Source of the DNA: Antilocapra americana | Taxonomy: Eukaryota; Chordata; Mammalia; Artiodactyla; Antilocapridae | Length of the DNA: 64,000 bases | Direction of reading: 5' to 3' | Assembly (NCBI GenBank): GCA_007570785.1 | Contig: ML664152.1 | Span: 3,896,430-3,960,429 of the forward strand | Part shown: positions 10,690 to 42,371 of the stretch, piece by piece | How the letters are laid out: each line of letters starts with the position of its first letter | How positions within the stretch are numbered: the first letter of the stretch is position 1 | Translations under genes and position numbers: made by a program | Notes under the pieces: generated by a model | Seen by the model: the letters and a program-made list of their open reading frames with translations, nothing else | Told to the model about the DNA's origin: nothing | Databases searched by the model: none

Positions 10690-11130
10690 TGCCCAGATTG
10701 TTGATCTTAAAAAATACAAGTCAGTTATTTTACCAGCAAAAATGGGTTCATTTGAGAATAACAAAAAATTACAATTTGGGACAAGGAAATCAAAGTAAAA
10801 ATCATGGACAAGTCCAGCAAATAAAGGAGAGGAACCTTACTTTATAGCTAAAAAAGAGGAGGTTGGGAGGGCTTATTTTGAACTAAGTCCATTGGAGAAA
10901 AGTGGGAGTTCAAGGTGGTGATGGTTTCTCATTGGCTGACTTACCGAGTTTGTCAATTCCTTGAAGAAGATTCAGTGTGCATCTTTTCCTGCTGGGGTCT
11001 CATTACTGGTAATTCTTTGCTCTTGATGATTCTTCTGTTGGGGTCTGTGATTGACAGTTCGTCCTGTAATTGGCATTTCTACCTGTATGTCTGTGGGAGC
11101 TTCCCCTTCTGGCCTCCCAATTCCATTTTA
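10690..11130. repeat. Possible old LTR-type repeat
   Basis: The composition and the segment 'accagcaaaaatgggttcat' resemble an endogenous retroviral LTR more than unique DNA, but I cannot name the family or set ends. The 90-codon open frame at 10915-11187 has no recognisable product. Confidence 0.3.
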
Positions 11131-11439
11131 GTGAAGTTTCTCTCTATTAATTTTCACATTTTGCAATATTGGTTCTATTATTCTTAGATATTTGATTATT
11201 ATTGATGCAGTGTAAATTATATATTTTTGAAATTTCATGTTCTGATTCTAGTGCTCAGAGATCAAAATACTATTGGTTTCACATTATTTTATATTCAGAT
11301 TATATTTACCAGTCTCTCTTGACTAATTTGTTAATTCTAATAGTTTGTCTTTAGAATCTTAAAGATATTCTATGTGCAAAATAATTTTGTCTATCAATCA
11401 ATAATAGTTTTATTTCTTTTTATTAACCAGTACATATTT

Positions 11440-11600
11440 TCTTTTAAAAATTCTCCATCCCCTGCTTATTTCTTTCCTTCTCTCCTTCCTTCCTTCTATT
11501 ATTCCTTTCTTTTTCCTTCTCTTCTTTCATCTTTTTTCTTTTTTCCTTATTCTTTCTTCCTCCTCCTTCCTTCTCTCTCCTCCTCCTCCTTCTGGTTTTA
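11440..11600 (+). repeat. Polypyrimidine (CT-rich) tract
   Basis: About 160 bases of almost pure C/T in irregular cttt/ccttc units, with very few purines. Simple-sequence DNA; an apparent 84-codon serine/phenylalanine-rich frame is only this composition. Long homopyrimidine tracts can form triplex structures (general knowledge). Confidence 0.85.
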
Positions 11601-11639
11601 TTGTCCTGTCTTGGACATCAAATATTGAATACATATGAT

Positions 11640-12755
11640 ATATATCTATATAGTGAATCTCCTTATATTGTTCTCCATCTCAGGAGAAAAGGCTTTCATA
11701 TTTCACCTTAAAATGTGAAATGTAAGAATTATATTTTAAAGTATTATCTTCTTTCCTTGAGGACATCAAAAGATGAAATCATTTCAAATCATTTCAAATA
11801 AATTGCAAATCTTACATTTGAACATCTGAAAAGAGACAAAGCTTGCTACCCAAAGGAAAAAAAGCAGCTTTGGACTCTGAAATACAGCTTCTACTCAAAC
11901 ATATTTTTCTCTTCTAAGAGTGAGCCACTTTTGGAGCAATGATGATTATGACACTAAAATATATACTTATCTTTTTTATTTTTTTAGAAAACTTACTTCC
12001 TTATACCAGGAAATGCCTTATCGAGGTTAACTCACTTTTCTTAGAATGAAAAGCTATCTTCAAAGGCCAACAGAAGACCGAAGCTTCCTGACTGAGGATC
12101 TCTGCTGTGACTGACCCCTCACTTCACTCACTAAAGGAATCAAGGTGAAAACAGACCACATTTGTAACTCAAGCTGTCTGAAGGTGGTTCCCACAGCTTC
12201 ACAGAGCCTGGGGGGAGCCCTCAGGGGAGGATGGCCCTTCTCACACCTCCAAACCAAGACCTCTGAAGACATCCCTTGGTGAATACCAGACACCAGCCCT
12301 AGGTATGCTGATTTCTATTTTCTTAACATTTGCCTTGAGCTTGATGGAATCGAATTGTAAGTTACCTTTCTGAAAGGCTACTTTATGGAGATAGAAGTCC
12401 AGGTACCTCCATGGGCTCTTTTCCTAATACCCTCTTGGTAAATTGTCTCATTCCTTGACCTCATCTGACACACGTGCCAACATGTGAAGACATGTTAATA
12501 TGACCTTGTGATTGGTTTTGTTTCCTGCATATCGACTCAGAATTGTTCATTCACCTTAATTTATAATCAGCTCGTATACGTGGAGTCCCATCATACACTC
12601 ATCATTGTGTTGGACAACCAGAAGTACATTCTGGACTCTGGCCTCCCAGGATTGAACTGCACTTGGGAGCAGTGCCCATGACATCTGGGTAAAAGAAAAG
12701 AAAGAATGAAGTTCTAAGTTTCCTGTCATGGTCTTTAAGAGCAAATATTTTTTTA
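11640..12755. other. Intergenic sequence, nothing recognised
   Basis: AT-rich to about 12050, then more balanced. No exon, gene or young repeat was recognised; old, highly diverged repeats are possible. Open frames here are short and unsupported. Confidence 0.4.
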
Positions 12756-12759
12756 AGGA

Positions 12760-12965
12760 GGCTTCCCTGGTGGCTCAGATGGTGAAGAATCTGCCTGCAA
12801 TGCAGGAGACCTGGGTTTGGTTCCAGGGTCGGGAAGATCCCCTGGTGAAGGGAATGCAACTCACTCCAGTATTCTTGCCTGGAGCATTCCACGGACAGAG
12901 GAGGCTAGTGGGCTACAGTCACAGAGTGAGACACGATTGAGTGATTAACACTTTCACTTTTCATT
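12760..12965 (+). repeat. Bov-tA SINE
   Basis: Forward copy starting at 'gcttccctggtggctcagat' and ending at 'gattgagtgattaacacttt'. A short deletion near the tail removes part of the 'tccatgggg' segment. Confidence 0.9.
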
Positions 12966-13029
12966 TCACTCCTTCAGGGGCTGAAGATGATAGTCAAGAA
13001 AGAATGAACGTGAGCCATAACTATGAGCC

Positions 13030-13250
13030 TTGCTTTAGAGCCTCAGAACTTCAACTTTTGGGCCCACATGCCACAACTACTGAAGCCCGTGCACCCCACA
13101 GCCTGCGCTCTGCAACGAGAGAAGCCACTGCAACAGGAACCCCGCACACCGCAACAAAGAATCACCTCCACTCGCCACAACTAGAGAAAAGACTTGCGCA
13201 GCAACCAAGATCCAGTACACCCACAAATAAATGCTTAAATAAATAAAAAT
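13030..13250 (+). repeat. CHR-type SINE, 3' part
   Basis: The series 'gctctgcaacgagagaagcc', 'ccgcacaccgcaacaaagaa', 'cgccacaactagagaaaaga' and the terminal 'aaataaatgcttaaataaat' match the 3' body and A-rich tail of cetartiodactyl CHR SINEs. Confidence 0.8.
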
Positions 13251-13664
13251 GACATTGAAATGATCAACCCCAAATCCAGCCCTGATCTCCATCTGTACCA
13301 CCAGCAGCTGGTCGTGGCTCAGGGGCCCAGGTTTTCAGTAGCCTCCTCCTGGCTCTATACACCCACCCCTGACCCCCCACACACAGGAAGATCCTCACTG
13401 GCCTCTGCTCAGCTCCTCCAGCCTGTCCCTCACACAGATGCCAAACCAGAGTCCTTCCAGGGCCCCGAGTCTTTACCTGCCTATTAGCCTCTCCAGGCAC
13501 AGAGGCTTCCCCGAGTTTCTCCAGCACCACTCGCTCACTCCCTACACTGGGCCTTTGGCATTGATGTTCCCGTGGTTGGAGCCACCTCCCTTCTTTGCTG
13601 GAATCTGAGACCGTTACTGCAGTGCTTGCTCCTGGGCAAACATCTCCTCCAGCAAAAAAATACA

Positions 13665-14055
13665 AAGAAAGTATAAGGGACTAAGAACAACTGCATGCGT
13701 GCACAATGGGGACAAATTCTGGACAAGATACAAAAAATATAAGACTAAAACAAAACCACCCAACAGCCATTTCTGAAGAGCTGGGAGAAAAGGCAGGGTA
13801 CTGCCCATGCCCCCGGCCCTCAACATGACCAAAGGAGTGGGCAAACCACCTAAGCCACCCCTCTGGCCCGACCACTGGACCTACTCCCACCTTCAACCTG
13901 TATAAAGAAACAGCTCAAGCCCCCTCGAGGAGCAATCAAAGGAAACTCTTCCTTGTTTTTGCTCCTTCCTGGGGCTGCAGGAGCTCCAATAAAGCCTTGC
14001 CTGAATTTCTCAACTGGCCTCTTATCTATTTCTATTGATTAAGGGGGTCAAGAAT
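13665..14055 (+). mobile_element. Solo LTR of a ruminant endogenous retrovirus (BTLTR1-like)
   Basis: The segment has LTR architecture in plus orientation: a U3-like part ('aacaactgcatgcgtgcaca'), a TATA box (tataaagaaa at 13901), then the poly(A) signal aataaa at 13988-13993 and a U5-like end ('tctatttctattgattaagg'). It resembles the BTLTR1 family from memory. No gag, pol or env sequence adjoins it, so it is a solitary LTR left by recombination. It points toward TMPRSS3, about 2.4 kb from its ATG. Confidence 0.75.
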
Positions 14056-14094
14056 CCTGGTTGGTATCAAGCTCATAAGACCCACTTCATCATG

Positions 14095-14290
14095 TCATCA
14101 AGGGCTCTGCTAAAACGTCACTTCTTCCTGGAGGCCTTCCTCCACCACCCAGTCCAACGATTCTCTAAGCCTCTCCCAGCCTCATCGCTTCCCAGTATTT
14201 GTCTTCACCTGAAACCACAGGTGAGTCCTTTGACCCCTTTGCCATCTGTTCTGAGTCTAGATGGCTGGCCCATGGCAGATGGCCTGTGAA
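14095..14290 (-). repeat. L2-like LINE fragment
   Basis: 'aacgtcacttcttcctggag' followed by 'gccttcctccaccaccca' resembles the conserved 3' region of L2 elements. Ends are approximate. Confidence 0.45.
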
Positions 14291-14880
14291 TATTTGCTAA
14301 GTCAATGAATGCCTGATTTCCATTTAGCTCACATTCTCCCCTGCCTTCCAAAGGGGCTCCTAGTCCCTGGCCCACAGCAGCAGGGCTCTGTACTCTCCTG
14401 GTTACACATAGTTGAGCCGTATTATGTGCAGGAGCCTCTTGGGAGGCAGAGGCCCCTGCAGAAAGGATCCAGAAAGTGTCTCTGCACAGTGCTGACCGCA
14501 GGTCCCTTGTCTTTTGTCTGCAGCACGGCTGCAAGTCTAAACCTAGGCTCAGGCATGCTGGGAGCTAGAAGCACCCACCAAAGTGTCTCCCTGCCCCCTG
14601 GGCGAGCTTGCTCAGGATCGGGCAGGACCTCTCAGTTCTTTTAAATAAAAGGGGTTCCTGTGACCCAAAGCTTCTCTGATGAAAAGTGTCTGGAAATGTT
14701 GCTCACTTGCTAATTAAAGGCGAGCCACACTTTCCCCTCCTGGTCTCTGCAGTCAACCCCCCGTGGCTACCTGATACTCACTGCCAGGTAGGGTTACACG
14801 GAGGCTCGCGATCTTGCCATTTGCTGTGATGATTGAGTCGCAAGGCTGAGTGACTTGGTGGAAATATTTCCCGGTCGGAC
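14291..14880. other. Intergenic sequence upstream of TMPRSS3, nothing recognised
   Basis: Moderately GC-rich with no exon or young repeat recognised. It precedes the candidate first exon of TMPRSS3 and may contain regulatory sequence, but nothing specific is visible. Confidence 0.4.
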
Positions 14881-14971
14881 TAAGCTGTTGGCGGCCTGCT
14901 TACCACCACGCTTGCATTTATAATGAAAAAGGAAGCTATTTCTGCTTTGAAAGATGGCGGCTCCAGAAATG
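14881..14971 (+). promoter_or_regulatory. TMPRSS3: Candidate TMPRSS3 first (non-coding) exon and start region
   Basis: Human TMPRSS3 has a non-coding first exon, so one is expected upstream of 16362. Here aaagatggcggct (14950-14962) matches a YY1-type element as found at some TATA-less start sites, and a good donor, aaatg followed by GTGAGT, sits at 14971/14972. A weak TATA-like tttataat lies near 14917. The region is free of young repeats. This is inference from motifs only; the true exon could be elsewhere. Confidence 0.3.
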
Positions 14972-16268
14972 GTGAGTGAAGTGGGTGGGTGGAGAGAAGA
15001 TGATTCTAAAAGTTGACTTCTCAACATTTCTCAGTGGAAACCTCCCAGTCACGGCCAGTTGGGAAGGGACTCCCTTACCTAGGTTCCCTGTTTCAGAAAG
15101 CATTTATGCTTGTTCTAAAGTTGGGCTGTGGAATTTGCCATAAGCTGATGGCAAGCAGCATGTATCAGCAAACATCAAAGTAAAAATGTTGAGTGTGAAT
15201 TGATTAGTTTCCTAAGATACACTTTGAAGCTACTCTTGCAATGGAAATGAAACAAACATTTTTAACGTGTAACTCTTGCTTAGATTTTCTCATAACTTCA
15301 AGAAATGACATGAAGACAGAGTTTAAGTGGCTTAATAGTTCCCTTTTGAATTTCAAATGTTACAAGTAAACAGAAAATAACAGTGTGTGTGTGATCTACA
15401 TATCCATGTTTATATGACTGTTGAAATGTCCTAGGTTTTAGGTCTTTGCAGAAGCAGCTTCCTGGGGAACTCATGCCCGAGTCCTGGGAGAGTAAGCTGG
15501 AATTTAGTTGGGAACTTTAGGCCCCTTCCTTGCCCCCTCCATCCCTCTTTGAGTTACTGGAAATGACTTCCAAAGCCTTCTTACCTGTCCAGCATCATGA
15601 CAGGTGGAATTCTCTCAGAGGGAACAGAGCCCCAGTGTAGCTTTGGCGCAAGCCCTTGGTCAGTCCCCAGCCACTCCTCCCTTTGCGAGGAAAGTGGGGT
15701 ACTGGGCACCCAGAGGCCAGGGACACTCCCATCCTTAATTAGGTCAAGACTGTGTGAGCCAGAAAAGGGTTGTGTTTATGGGAAGCTCCAAATACTGGGC
15801 ATGGCCGTGCGCTATTCCATTTTAGGGACACGGACATCATGTAAGTATCAAAACTTATGATTACAGTATGTGTTATCACCTGCGCAGGCAAAAGATCAAG
15901 GTGACGGGGGACAAAAGAGAGGAGGAAAGTGTTTGAAAGTAATTTATCTTCTGAAAAATATTGGCATCCTGACTTCTAAACGGTAAACTGACATATCTCT
16001 AACTCTAACATTAGAGCTATTCAATTGAGCTATTCAACTGAGCTGAAGATTGGTTGAACAAACTGGGAAAATCATGTTTGGAAGAATTACATTCATAGTT
16101 TTTCACTCTCTCTAGACATTTCTCTGTTATCTGCTGGGGCTCAGAAAAAAAAAAAAAGATTCATTCTCCCTGGACAAATAGTTTTGATTTATCGGGACCA
16201 AGTGCGTTTTATGTGGATTGTCAGATTTCAAAGATTTCTCTCGACAAAGATCCTTTTGATGAGAATAC
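14972..16268 (+). other. Interval before TMPRSS3 coding exon 1, nothing else recognised
   Basis: Mostly repeat-poor sequence with an A-rich run near 16147. It would be 5' intron if the first exon at 14971 is right, or upstream promoter DNA if transcription starts at the TATA box at 16269. Confidence 0.35.
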
Positions 16269-16276
16269 TATAAATA
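16269..16276 (+). promoter_or_regulatory. TMPRSS3: Consensus TATA box just upstream of TMPRSS3 coding exon 1
   Basis: TATAAATA at 16269-16276 lies about 30 bases before a pyrimidine-rich initiator-like stretch (ctctgttctttccc, 16291-16304), and the TMPRSS3 ATG follows at 16362. That spacing would suit a start site near 16300 and a 5' UTR of about 60 bases containing a GGAGGT repeat (16310-16331). Whether it is used instead of, or as well as, a separate first exon cannot be decided here. Confidence 0.35.
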
Positions 16277-16277
16277 G

Positions 16278-36393
<20,116 letters not shown>

Positions 36394-36580
36394 CAAGTTA
36401 AAGGCAAGTTGCTACTGCAAGTTCCTGCCAAGATGGAGACATTCCCATCCTTCCATGGATTCTAACAGCAGAGCCAAAGAAGGAGCATCTTTTCATTCCT
36501 CCACATCTAGAACAATTTTCTTCTATCATCTCTGACAAGCCAGAGGGGCATCAGAATAAAATGATCCTGATCCTCCTTTC
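36394..36580 (+). terminator. TMPRSS3: TMPRSS3 3' UTR with a candidate poly(A) signal
   Basis: A canonical aataaa at 36555-36560 lies about 160 bases after the stop codon, and cleavage would be expected roughly 10-30 bases later. The human transcript has a longer 3' UTR, so a distal site may also exist, but no clear second canonical signal was found in the next 500 bases. Confidence 0.5.
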
Positions 36581-37197
36581 TGATCTTCCCAAGAACAGAA
36601 GCAGAAACACCTCCAAAGTGCTACCTTTTCCCACTTTCCCATCTGGTTTCCTCCCTTGCAAAGCCCCTCAGCAAAGGTATGCAGCCAAGACCTACAGGTC
36701 TGTAAGAAGTGTAGACACAGCTGTCCACACATTTTATCCAGGCACCAAACTGACTTTTTCTACCAGCATCTCCTTTGACACGTGGGAACTTACAGGTGAT
36801 TTTAGTTTTGTAGCCTTTGGTCCTCGATGTATCATTATCTCTTGCTTCCGAAAGACATAGACTTTCTTAGCAAGTTCATCACTCGGAGTTTATTGAATGA
36901 ATCTTGACTGCTCATGTAAGCTTGATTCAAGAGGCTTAATTCCTTTGATCTGTTGGAACAGATTTATTGGGAGATCAGAATCATCTCCTATTACATCAGA
37001 GTAGTCAGAATCAGAGAAAGAAAAGAAAGGAATAATTCAGGACCCCCTAACTCCCATACAATGTTACTGAAGGCAAGCTAGATAGTCTCATGTCATTAAG
37101 ACACTAGGGCTTCTTTACCTCTCCATATGGGCCTGTTAAATCTCCTGCATAGCTGCAGGTTAGAGGCCCCTCATGGTACACACCCATCTTCTGAAGT

Positions 37198-37198
<1 letters not shown>
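36581..37198. other. Sequence just downstream of TMPRSS3, nothing recognised
   Basis: No SINE or young LINE recognised. It may include an extended TMPRSS3 3' UTR. Confidence 0.4.

Positions 37199-37231
<33 letters not shown>
37199..37231. repeat. (CA)n microsatellite, about 16 units
   Basis: An uninterrupted run of CA dinucleotides. It is the longest pure dinucleotide array in the window and likely length-variable between individuals (inference). Confidence 0.95.
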
Positions 37232-37233
<2 letters not shown>

Positions 37234-37589
37234 GCAGAACAGAGGAAGATTCCTTGATAAGTAATCATTGTCCAGTGGTGCTTTATCACAAGTGACTTCG
37301 TTAGAATATGAATCTGTTGCTTTGCCCTGAGGCAACAGTGGGAAAGACGGGTGAGTTTCAAAGAGATCAGAGATGGGTCCAGGTTCCTGGGGAAGGGCCA
37401 GCACCAGGGAGCCTCCTGGGCCTTGTGTTAGAGGAGAGTGGAGGAAGATATGGAAGGGGAGCTAAGGGCAAACTACTAGGATGCACTTTACTGTATCATA
37501 GCTGCTGCACAGATCTCTCTACATGTCACAAAGTGACAAGACCATTTTTATTTTGAGTGTTTCTGCCCAGCTCTTTTTGAAAGCAATGG

Positions 37590-40150
37590 TAGCTCACAAA
37601 AGCATCTTGAGAAAGATCAACAAAGCTGGAGGTATCACTCTCCTGATATCAAATACAAAGTCCTCAAAACAGGATGGTACTGGCATGAAAACATATACAT
37701 CAGCGGAACAGAATAGAGAGCCCTGAAGTAAGCCCACATTTAAATGGGCAATTAATCTACAATAAGGAGGCAAAAATACACAATGGGGAAATGAGCATTC
37801 TCTTCAGCTAATGCAAAAGAATGAAAGTGGCCTGCTTTCACACCATACACAAAAATAAGCTCATCAGGGCTTAAAGACATAAATGTAACCTGAAACTACA
37901 AAATTTGTGGAAGAAGACATGGCAGTAAATTCTTTGAAATTAGTATTAGTATCATTTTTTTTAACCTGTCTCCTCAGGCAAGAGCAAGAAAAGCAAAAAT
38001 AAATCTTACTAAAAAGCATTTTGCACAGCTAAGGAAAGCATCAATAAAATGAAAAGGCTGCCTACCGAATGGGAGAAGGTATTTGCAAATGATATAACCA
38101 ATAGAGGTTCAGTTCAGTTCAGTTCAGTCTCTCAGTCATGTCCAACTCTTTGCAACCCCATGAATTGCAGCACGCCAGGCCTCCCTGCCCATCACCAACT
38201 CCTGGAGTTTACCCAAACCCATGTCCATTGAGTTGGTGATGCCATCCAGCCATCTCATCCTCTGTCGTCCCCTTCTCCTCCTGCCCCCAATCCTTCCCAG
38301 CATTAGAGTCTTTTCCAATGAGTCAACTCTTTGCATGAGGCAGTGAAAGTATTGGAGTTTCAGCTTCAACATCAGTCCTTAAAATGAACACTCAGGATTG
38401 ATTTCCTTTAGGATGGGCTGGTTGGATCTCCTTGCAGCCCAAGGGACTCTCAAGAGTCTTCTCCAACACCACAGTTCAAAAACATCAGTTCTTTGGTGCT
38501 CAGTTTTCTTTATAGTCCAACTCTCACATCCATACATGACCACTGGAAAAACCATAGCCTTGACTAGTCGGATCTTTGTTGGCAAAGTAATGTCTCTGCT
38601 TTTCAATATGCTATTTAGGTTGATTACACCTTTCCTTCCAAGGAGTAAGTGTCTTTTAATTTCATGGCTGCAATCACCACCAGCAGTGATTTTGGAGCCT
38701 CCAGAAATAAAATCTGACACAGTTTCCACTGTTTCCCATCTATTTCCCATGAAGAGATGGGACCAGATGCCATGATCTTAGTTTTCTGAATGTTGAGCTT
38801 TAAGCCAACTTTTTCACTCTCCTCTTTCACTTTCATCAAGAGGCTCTTTAGTTCTTCTTCACTTTCTGCCGTAAGGGTGGGGTCGTCTGCATATCTGAGG
38901 TTATTGATATTTCTCCGGCAATCTTGATTTCAGCTTGTGCTTCTTCCAGCCCAGTGTTTCTCATGATGTACTCTGCATATAAGTTAAATAAGCAGGGTGA
39001 CAATATCCAGCCTTGACGTACTCCTTTTCCTATTTGGAACCAGTTTGTAGTTCCATGTCCAGTCCTAAATGTTGCTTCCTGACCTGCATATGGGTTTCTC
39101 AAGAGACAGGTCAGATGGTCTATCCAAAATATGTAAAGAACTCATACAACTCAAAAGAAAAAAAATGCAAACAATCCAATTTTAAAAATTGGCAGAGGAT
39201 CTGAAAGACATTTTTTCCAAAGAAGACAAACCGATGGTTGACAAACACATGAAAAGATGTTCAACATCAACAATCACCAGGAAAATGCAAATCAAAACCA
39301 CAATAAGTTCTCACCTCACTCTTGTAAGAAGGGCTATTATCAAATTGAACACAAATAACAAATGTTAGTGAGAATGTGGAATCCTGTGCGCTATTGGTAG
39401 GAATGTAAGTTGGTGTAGTCATTGTGAAAAACAGTCTGCAGATTCCTCAAAAAACTAAAAACAGAGCTACTATTTGATCTAGCAATTCCACTTCTGGATA
39501 TATGTTTAAAAAAACTATTCAGAAAAGATACGTGTACCCCAGTGTCCATAGCAGCCTTGTTTATAATAGCCAAGATACAGAAGTGTCCATCAGCAGACAA
39601 GTGGATAAAGAAGATGGGGCATACATGTACAATGGAACATGATTCAGCCATAAAAAATTGGAATCTTGGCATTTATGACAAGGTGGGTGGATCTTAAGAA
39701 TATCACACTAAATGAAATACATTAGACAAACAAAAAAATTACAGGAAATATTTCACTTGCATGTGAAATTGAAAAAGCAAAGCAAATGAACAAACAGAAG
39801 AAGACCATTAATTAGATACAGAGACCAACTGGGTGGTCGACGGAGGGGAAGGGGTTGAGGATTGGGTGAAATGGGTGAAGGAGATTCAGGGGGACAAACT
39901 TCAGTTATAAAATAAATAAGCCACGGGGATATTTATATCCCTGTTATAAAATAAATAAGCCACACAGCACATAAATATAGTCAAAAATACAGTAATATGT
40001 TGATATGGGGACAGATGGTAACTAGACCTACCCCAGTGATTATTTAGTAACTTAATAACATATTTACATGCTGAATCACAATGTTGTACACCTGAAACTA
40101 ACATAGTATTGTACATCCACTATACTTCAGTAAAAAACAATGTTCTATAG
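37590..40150 (+). repeat. L1 3' portion, interrupted by a BovB insertion
   Basis: Plus-oriented L1 sequence is split into 37590-38104 ('cctgatatcaaatacaaagt', 'acagaatagagagccctgaa') and 39108-40150 ('tccaaaatatgtaaagaact', 'atggggcatacatgtacaat', 'gaatatcacactaaatgaaa'). The halves join in proper L1 order across the BovB copy. Frames are broken throughout. Confidence 0.8.
38107..39107 (-). mobile_element. BovB (RTE) LINE 3' region, reverse, nested in L1
   Basis: Starts with the gttcagttcagttcag tail repeat in reverse and extends about 1 kb into the RT region. The minus strand encodes fragments with GVRQGWILSPCLFNLYAEYI and ETVSDFISGGSKITAGGD, broken by frameshifts; the YADD box is replaced by the equivalent of MQTT after a frame change. 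5'-truncated and inactive. Confidence 0.92.
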
Positions 40151-40254
40151 AAAAAAGAAAGGGAAATCAAGTTTTTCATGTTTCAATCTATAATGGCATC
40201 ATGGCACTCGATCATTTCTTGGTCTAAACCCATGTACCTCCATTAAAATTTGTT

Positions 40255-40512
40255 GTTGTGCAGGTGCTAAGCCCTGTCCGGCTCTTTGCGACCCCATGGA
40301 CTGCAGCGCATCAGGCTTCTCTGTCCATCACCAACTCCCGGAGCCTGCTCAAACTCATGTCCATTGAGTCAGTGATGCCATCCAACCATCTCATCCTCTG
40401 TCATCCCCTTCTTCTCCTGCCTTCAATCTTTCCCAGCATCAGGGTCTTTTCCAATGAAGTCAGTTCTTCGCATCAGGTAGCCAAAGTATTAGGGTTTCAG
40501 CTTCAGCTGAGA
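40255..40512 (-). mobile_element. BovB 3' end, reverse
   Basis: 'gcaggtgctaagccctgtcc', 'ccatcaccaactcccggagc', 'gatgccatccaaccatctca' and 'cagcatcagggtcttttcca' are the reversed BovB terminus. Only about 260 bases remain. It lies 100 bases past the end of the L1 at 37590-40150. Confidence 0.9.
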
Positions 40513-40935
40513 GATAATACTGATTCAAAATCATAACCAATTTCTCTGTCACCTAGAAATGTTTAGTCCCAATGGAGATATTTGCTGGCTTGAGGTTTAT
40601 GGGTGGAGCTGTTTGCCATCTTGTTCTTTTTTCCCCTGGAAAGAGCTTAGCACTCACCTCATGCCTGACAGCCAGCCAGAGCGGGTGCCAGGAGAGAAGG
40701 CGGTGGATGGAGCTCCCCTAACCTGCAGCCCGACCACAGCCAGAGGAACACTTCATTGATGAGGTGGGCTGTCTTCCCTGATGGCTCAGATCTGAAGAAG
40801 AAGCTGTGGGACATTCAGGTCCTGAGTGGATGAGGGAGCCACCTGACCCCAAATGTCCAGGACAGTACCCCAGAAATGGTTCCTCTCTCTGTCTCTTTCT
40901 TTCTCCCTCTATTTTATTACCTTAGTGTTTAATAT

Positions 40936-41142
40936 GGCTATGGTGGCACTAGTGGTAAAGAATCCACCTGCCAATGCAGGTGATGCAAGAGACACAAGTT
41001 CCATCCCTGGGTCGGGAAGATCCCCTAGAGGAGGAAATGGCAACCCACTCCAGTTTTCTTCCCTGGAGAATCCTATGGATGGGGAAGCCTGGCGGGCTAC
41101 AGTCCATGGGGTTGCAAAGAGTTGGACACACTGAGTGACTTG
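40936..41142 (+). repeat. Bov-tA SINE
   Basis: Forward copy with a diverged head ('ggcactagtggtaaagaatc') and a typical body and tail ('gttggacacactgagtgact'). Confidence 0.9.
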
Positions 41143-42213
41143 GGAATTGCAGAAAACCTAACGATATTATAGAAAGCTTGCAAACAGTATTACAAAAGTA
41201 GTCAACGGTGTGAATACTGTAGTTGGCCACAAGAACTGTTAGTTGCCTCCTTCTCCTAAATAGAAGGGCTTCTGCCAAGAACCGAGGAAACTGCTGGAGC
41301 CAGTTTCTTCCTCTCCTCTCCTGGACCACCTGGATTGTGCAGGAAGCTTCCAGGAAGGTCTGGCTGTGCATTCCTCACCCTGTCATCCTGTTACCCTGTC
41401 ATCTTGTCCCACAGCCTGGCCCAGGAGCCACCACTGGTGGAAGAAGCTTAGGGTGTAGGTGCCATTGAACTGGTCTCAGTGTCCAAAGGCTCCTCGGCAA
41501 GAATGTCCCCAAAGCACGACCATGGGACTGGGGCACGTGTGTACCAGCCAAGCTCTGACTTAATGGCAGATGCATTTTCCAATGGCCCAGCCTCCAGCAA
41601 ACAGATGTGCCGGAGATGACCAAGAAGGATCAAGTTTCTGCTGCGAAGTCTTAAACAACATTGGTTTCCAATCAATTAATTAATACAAATTTATTCATCT
41701 GCCCATGTGTCCCCTCATTGTGGGAAAGAAAGCCTGGCTGGCCTGCTGCATCTCGGTGAGGAGGGACACAAGGTCCTCTGCACCTGGCCCAGCCCCACAT
41801 CGGGAACCACGGGGCTGTCTGTCTGCCTGGGAGTGGCTTCTGGAGACTCGCTGCCTTCTGGTTTGTGTGCCTCTTCTGGGCTCGGTCTGAATTTTCCCCA
41901 GAGCTCATGGACCTGTAGAGAGAGGTGGTTCTTCAGGGGTCCTGTGGCACTGTGTGTGCATACCTGCACACACATGGAAGCATATTCATACGGCAACAAA
42001 CAGAAACAAAGAAGTCTGTTTCAGAGGCTGCCTTTGTTTCTGAGCCTGCCTCTCATCTCGGCTGAAGCTCCTGAGTTCAGGCTATGTTTTCTTCACCTGC
42101 ACATCCCAGCATCCAGCCCAGGACCCAGAAGTTGCTCAAGGACACCAGGGGAGGACTGAGTGAAGACCATGAAATAAACACACCTACTTCCATATGTATC
42201 CTGCCTGAATGCC
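41143..42213. other. TMPRSS3-TFF1 intergenic sequence, nothing recognised
   Basis: About 1 kb of balanced composition without young repeats. The open frame at 41707-42159 has no recognisable product, no splice support and no conserved motif. Confidence 0.4.
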
Positions 42214-42226
42214 ACTGTGTGATAAA

Positions 42227-42358
42227 GTGACTGAAGTGAAGTCGCTCAGTCCTGTCCAACTCTTTGCGACCCCATGGACTATAGCCTACCAGGCTCCTCC
42301 GTCCTTGGGATTTTCCAGGCAAGAGTACTGGAGTGGGTTACCATTTCCTTCCCCAGAG
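42227..42358 (-). repeat. Truncated Bov-tA SINE, reverse, perfect 13-bp target-site duplication
   Basis: Identical actgtgtgataaa flanks it at 42214-42226 and 42359-42371. It holds only the 3' two thirds of the SINE ('gtcgctcagtcctgtccaac' to 'accatttccttccccagag'), so it was truncated when inserted. Confidence 0.93.
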
Positions 42359-42371
42359 ACTGTGTGATAAA

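Noticed and set aside
15061..16200. Possible extra coding exon between the first-exon candidate and TMPRSS3 coding exon 1
   Set aside because: No open segment with acceptor and donor matches any TMPRSS3 or UBASH3A sequence; the ATG at 16362 has an upstream in-frame stop.
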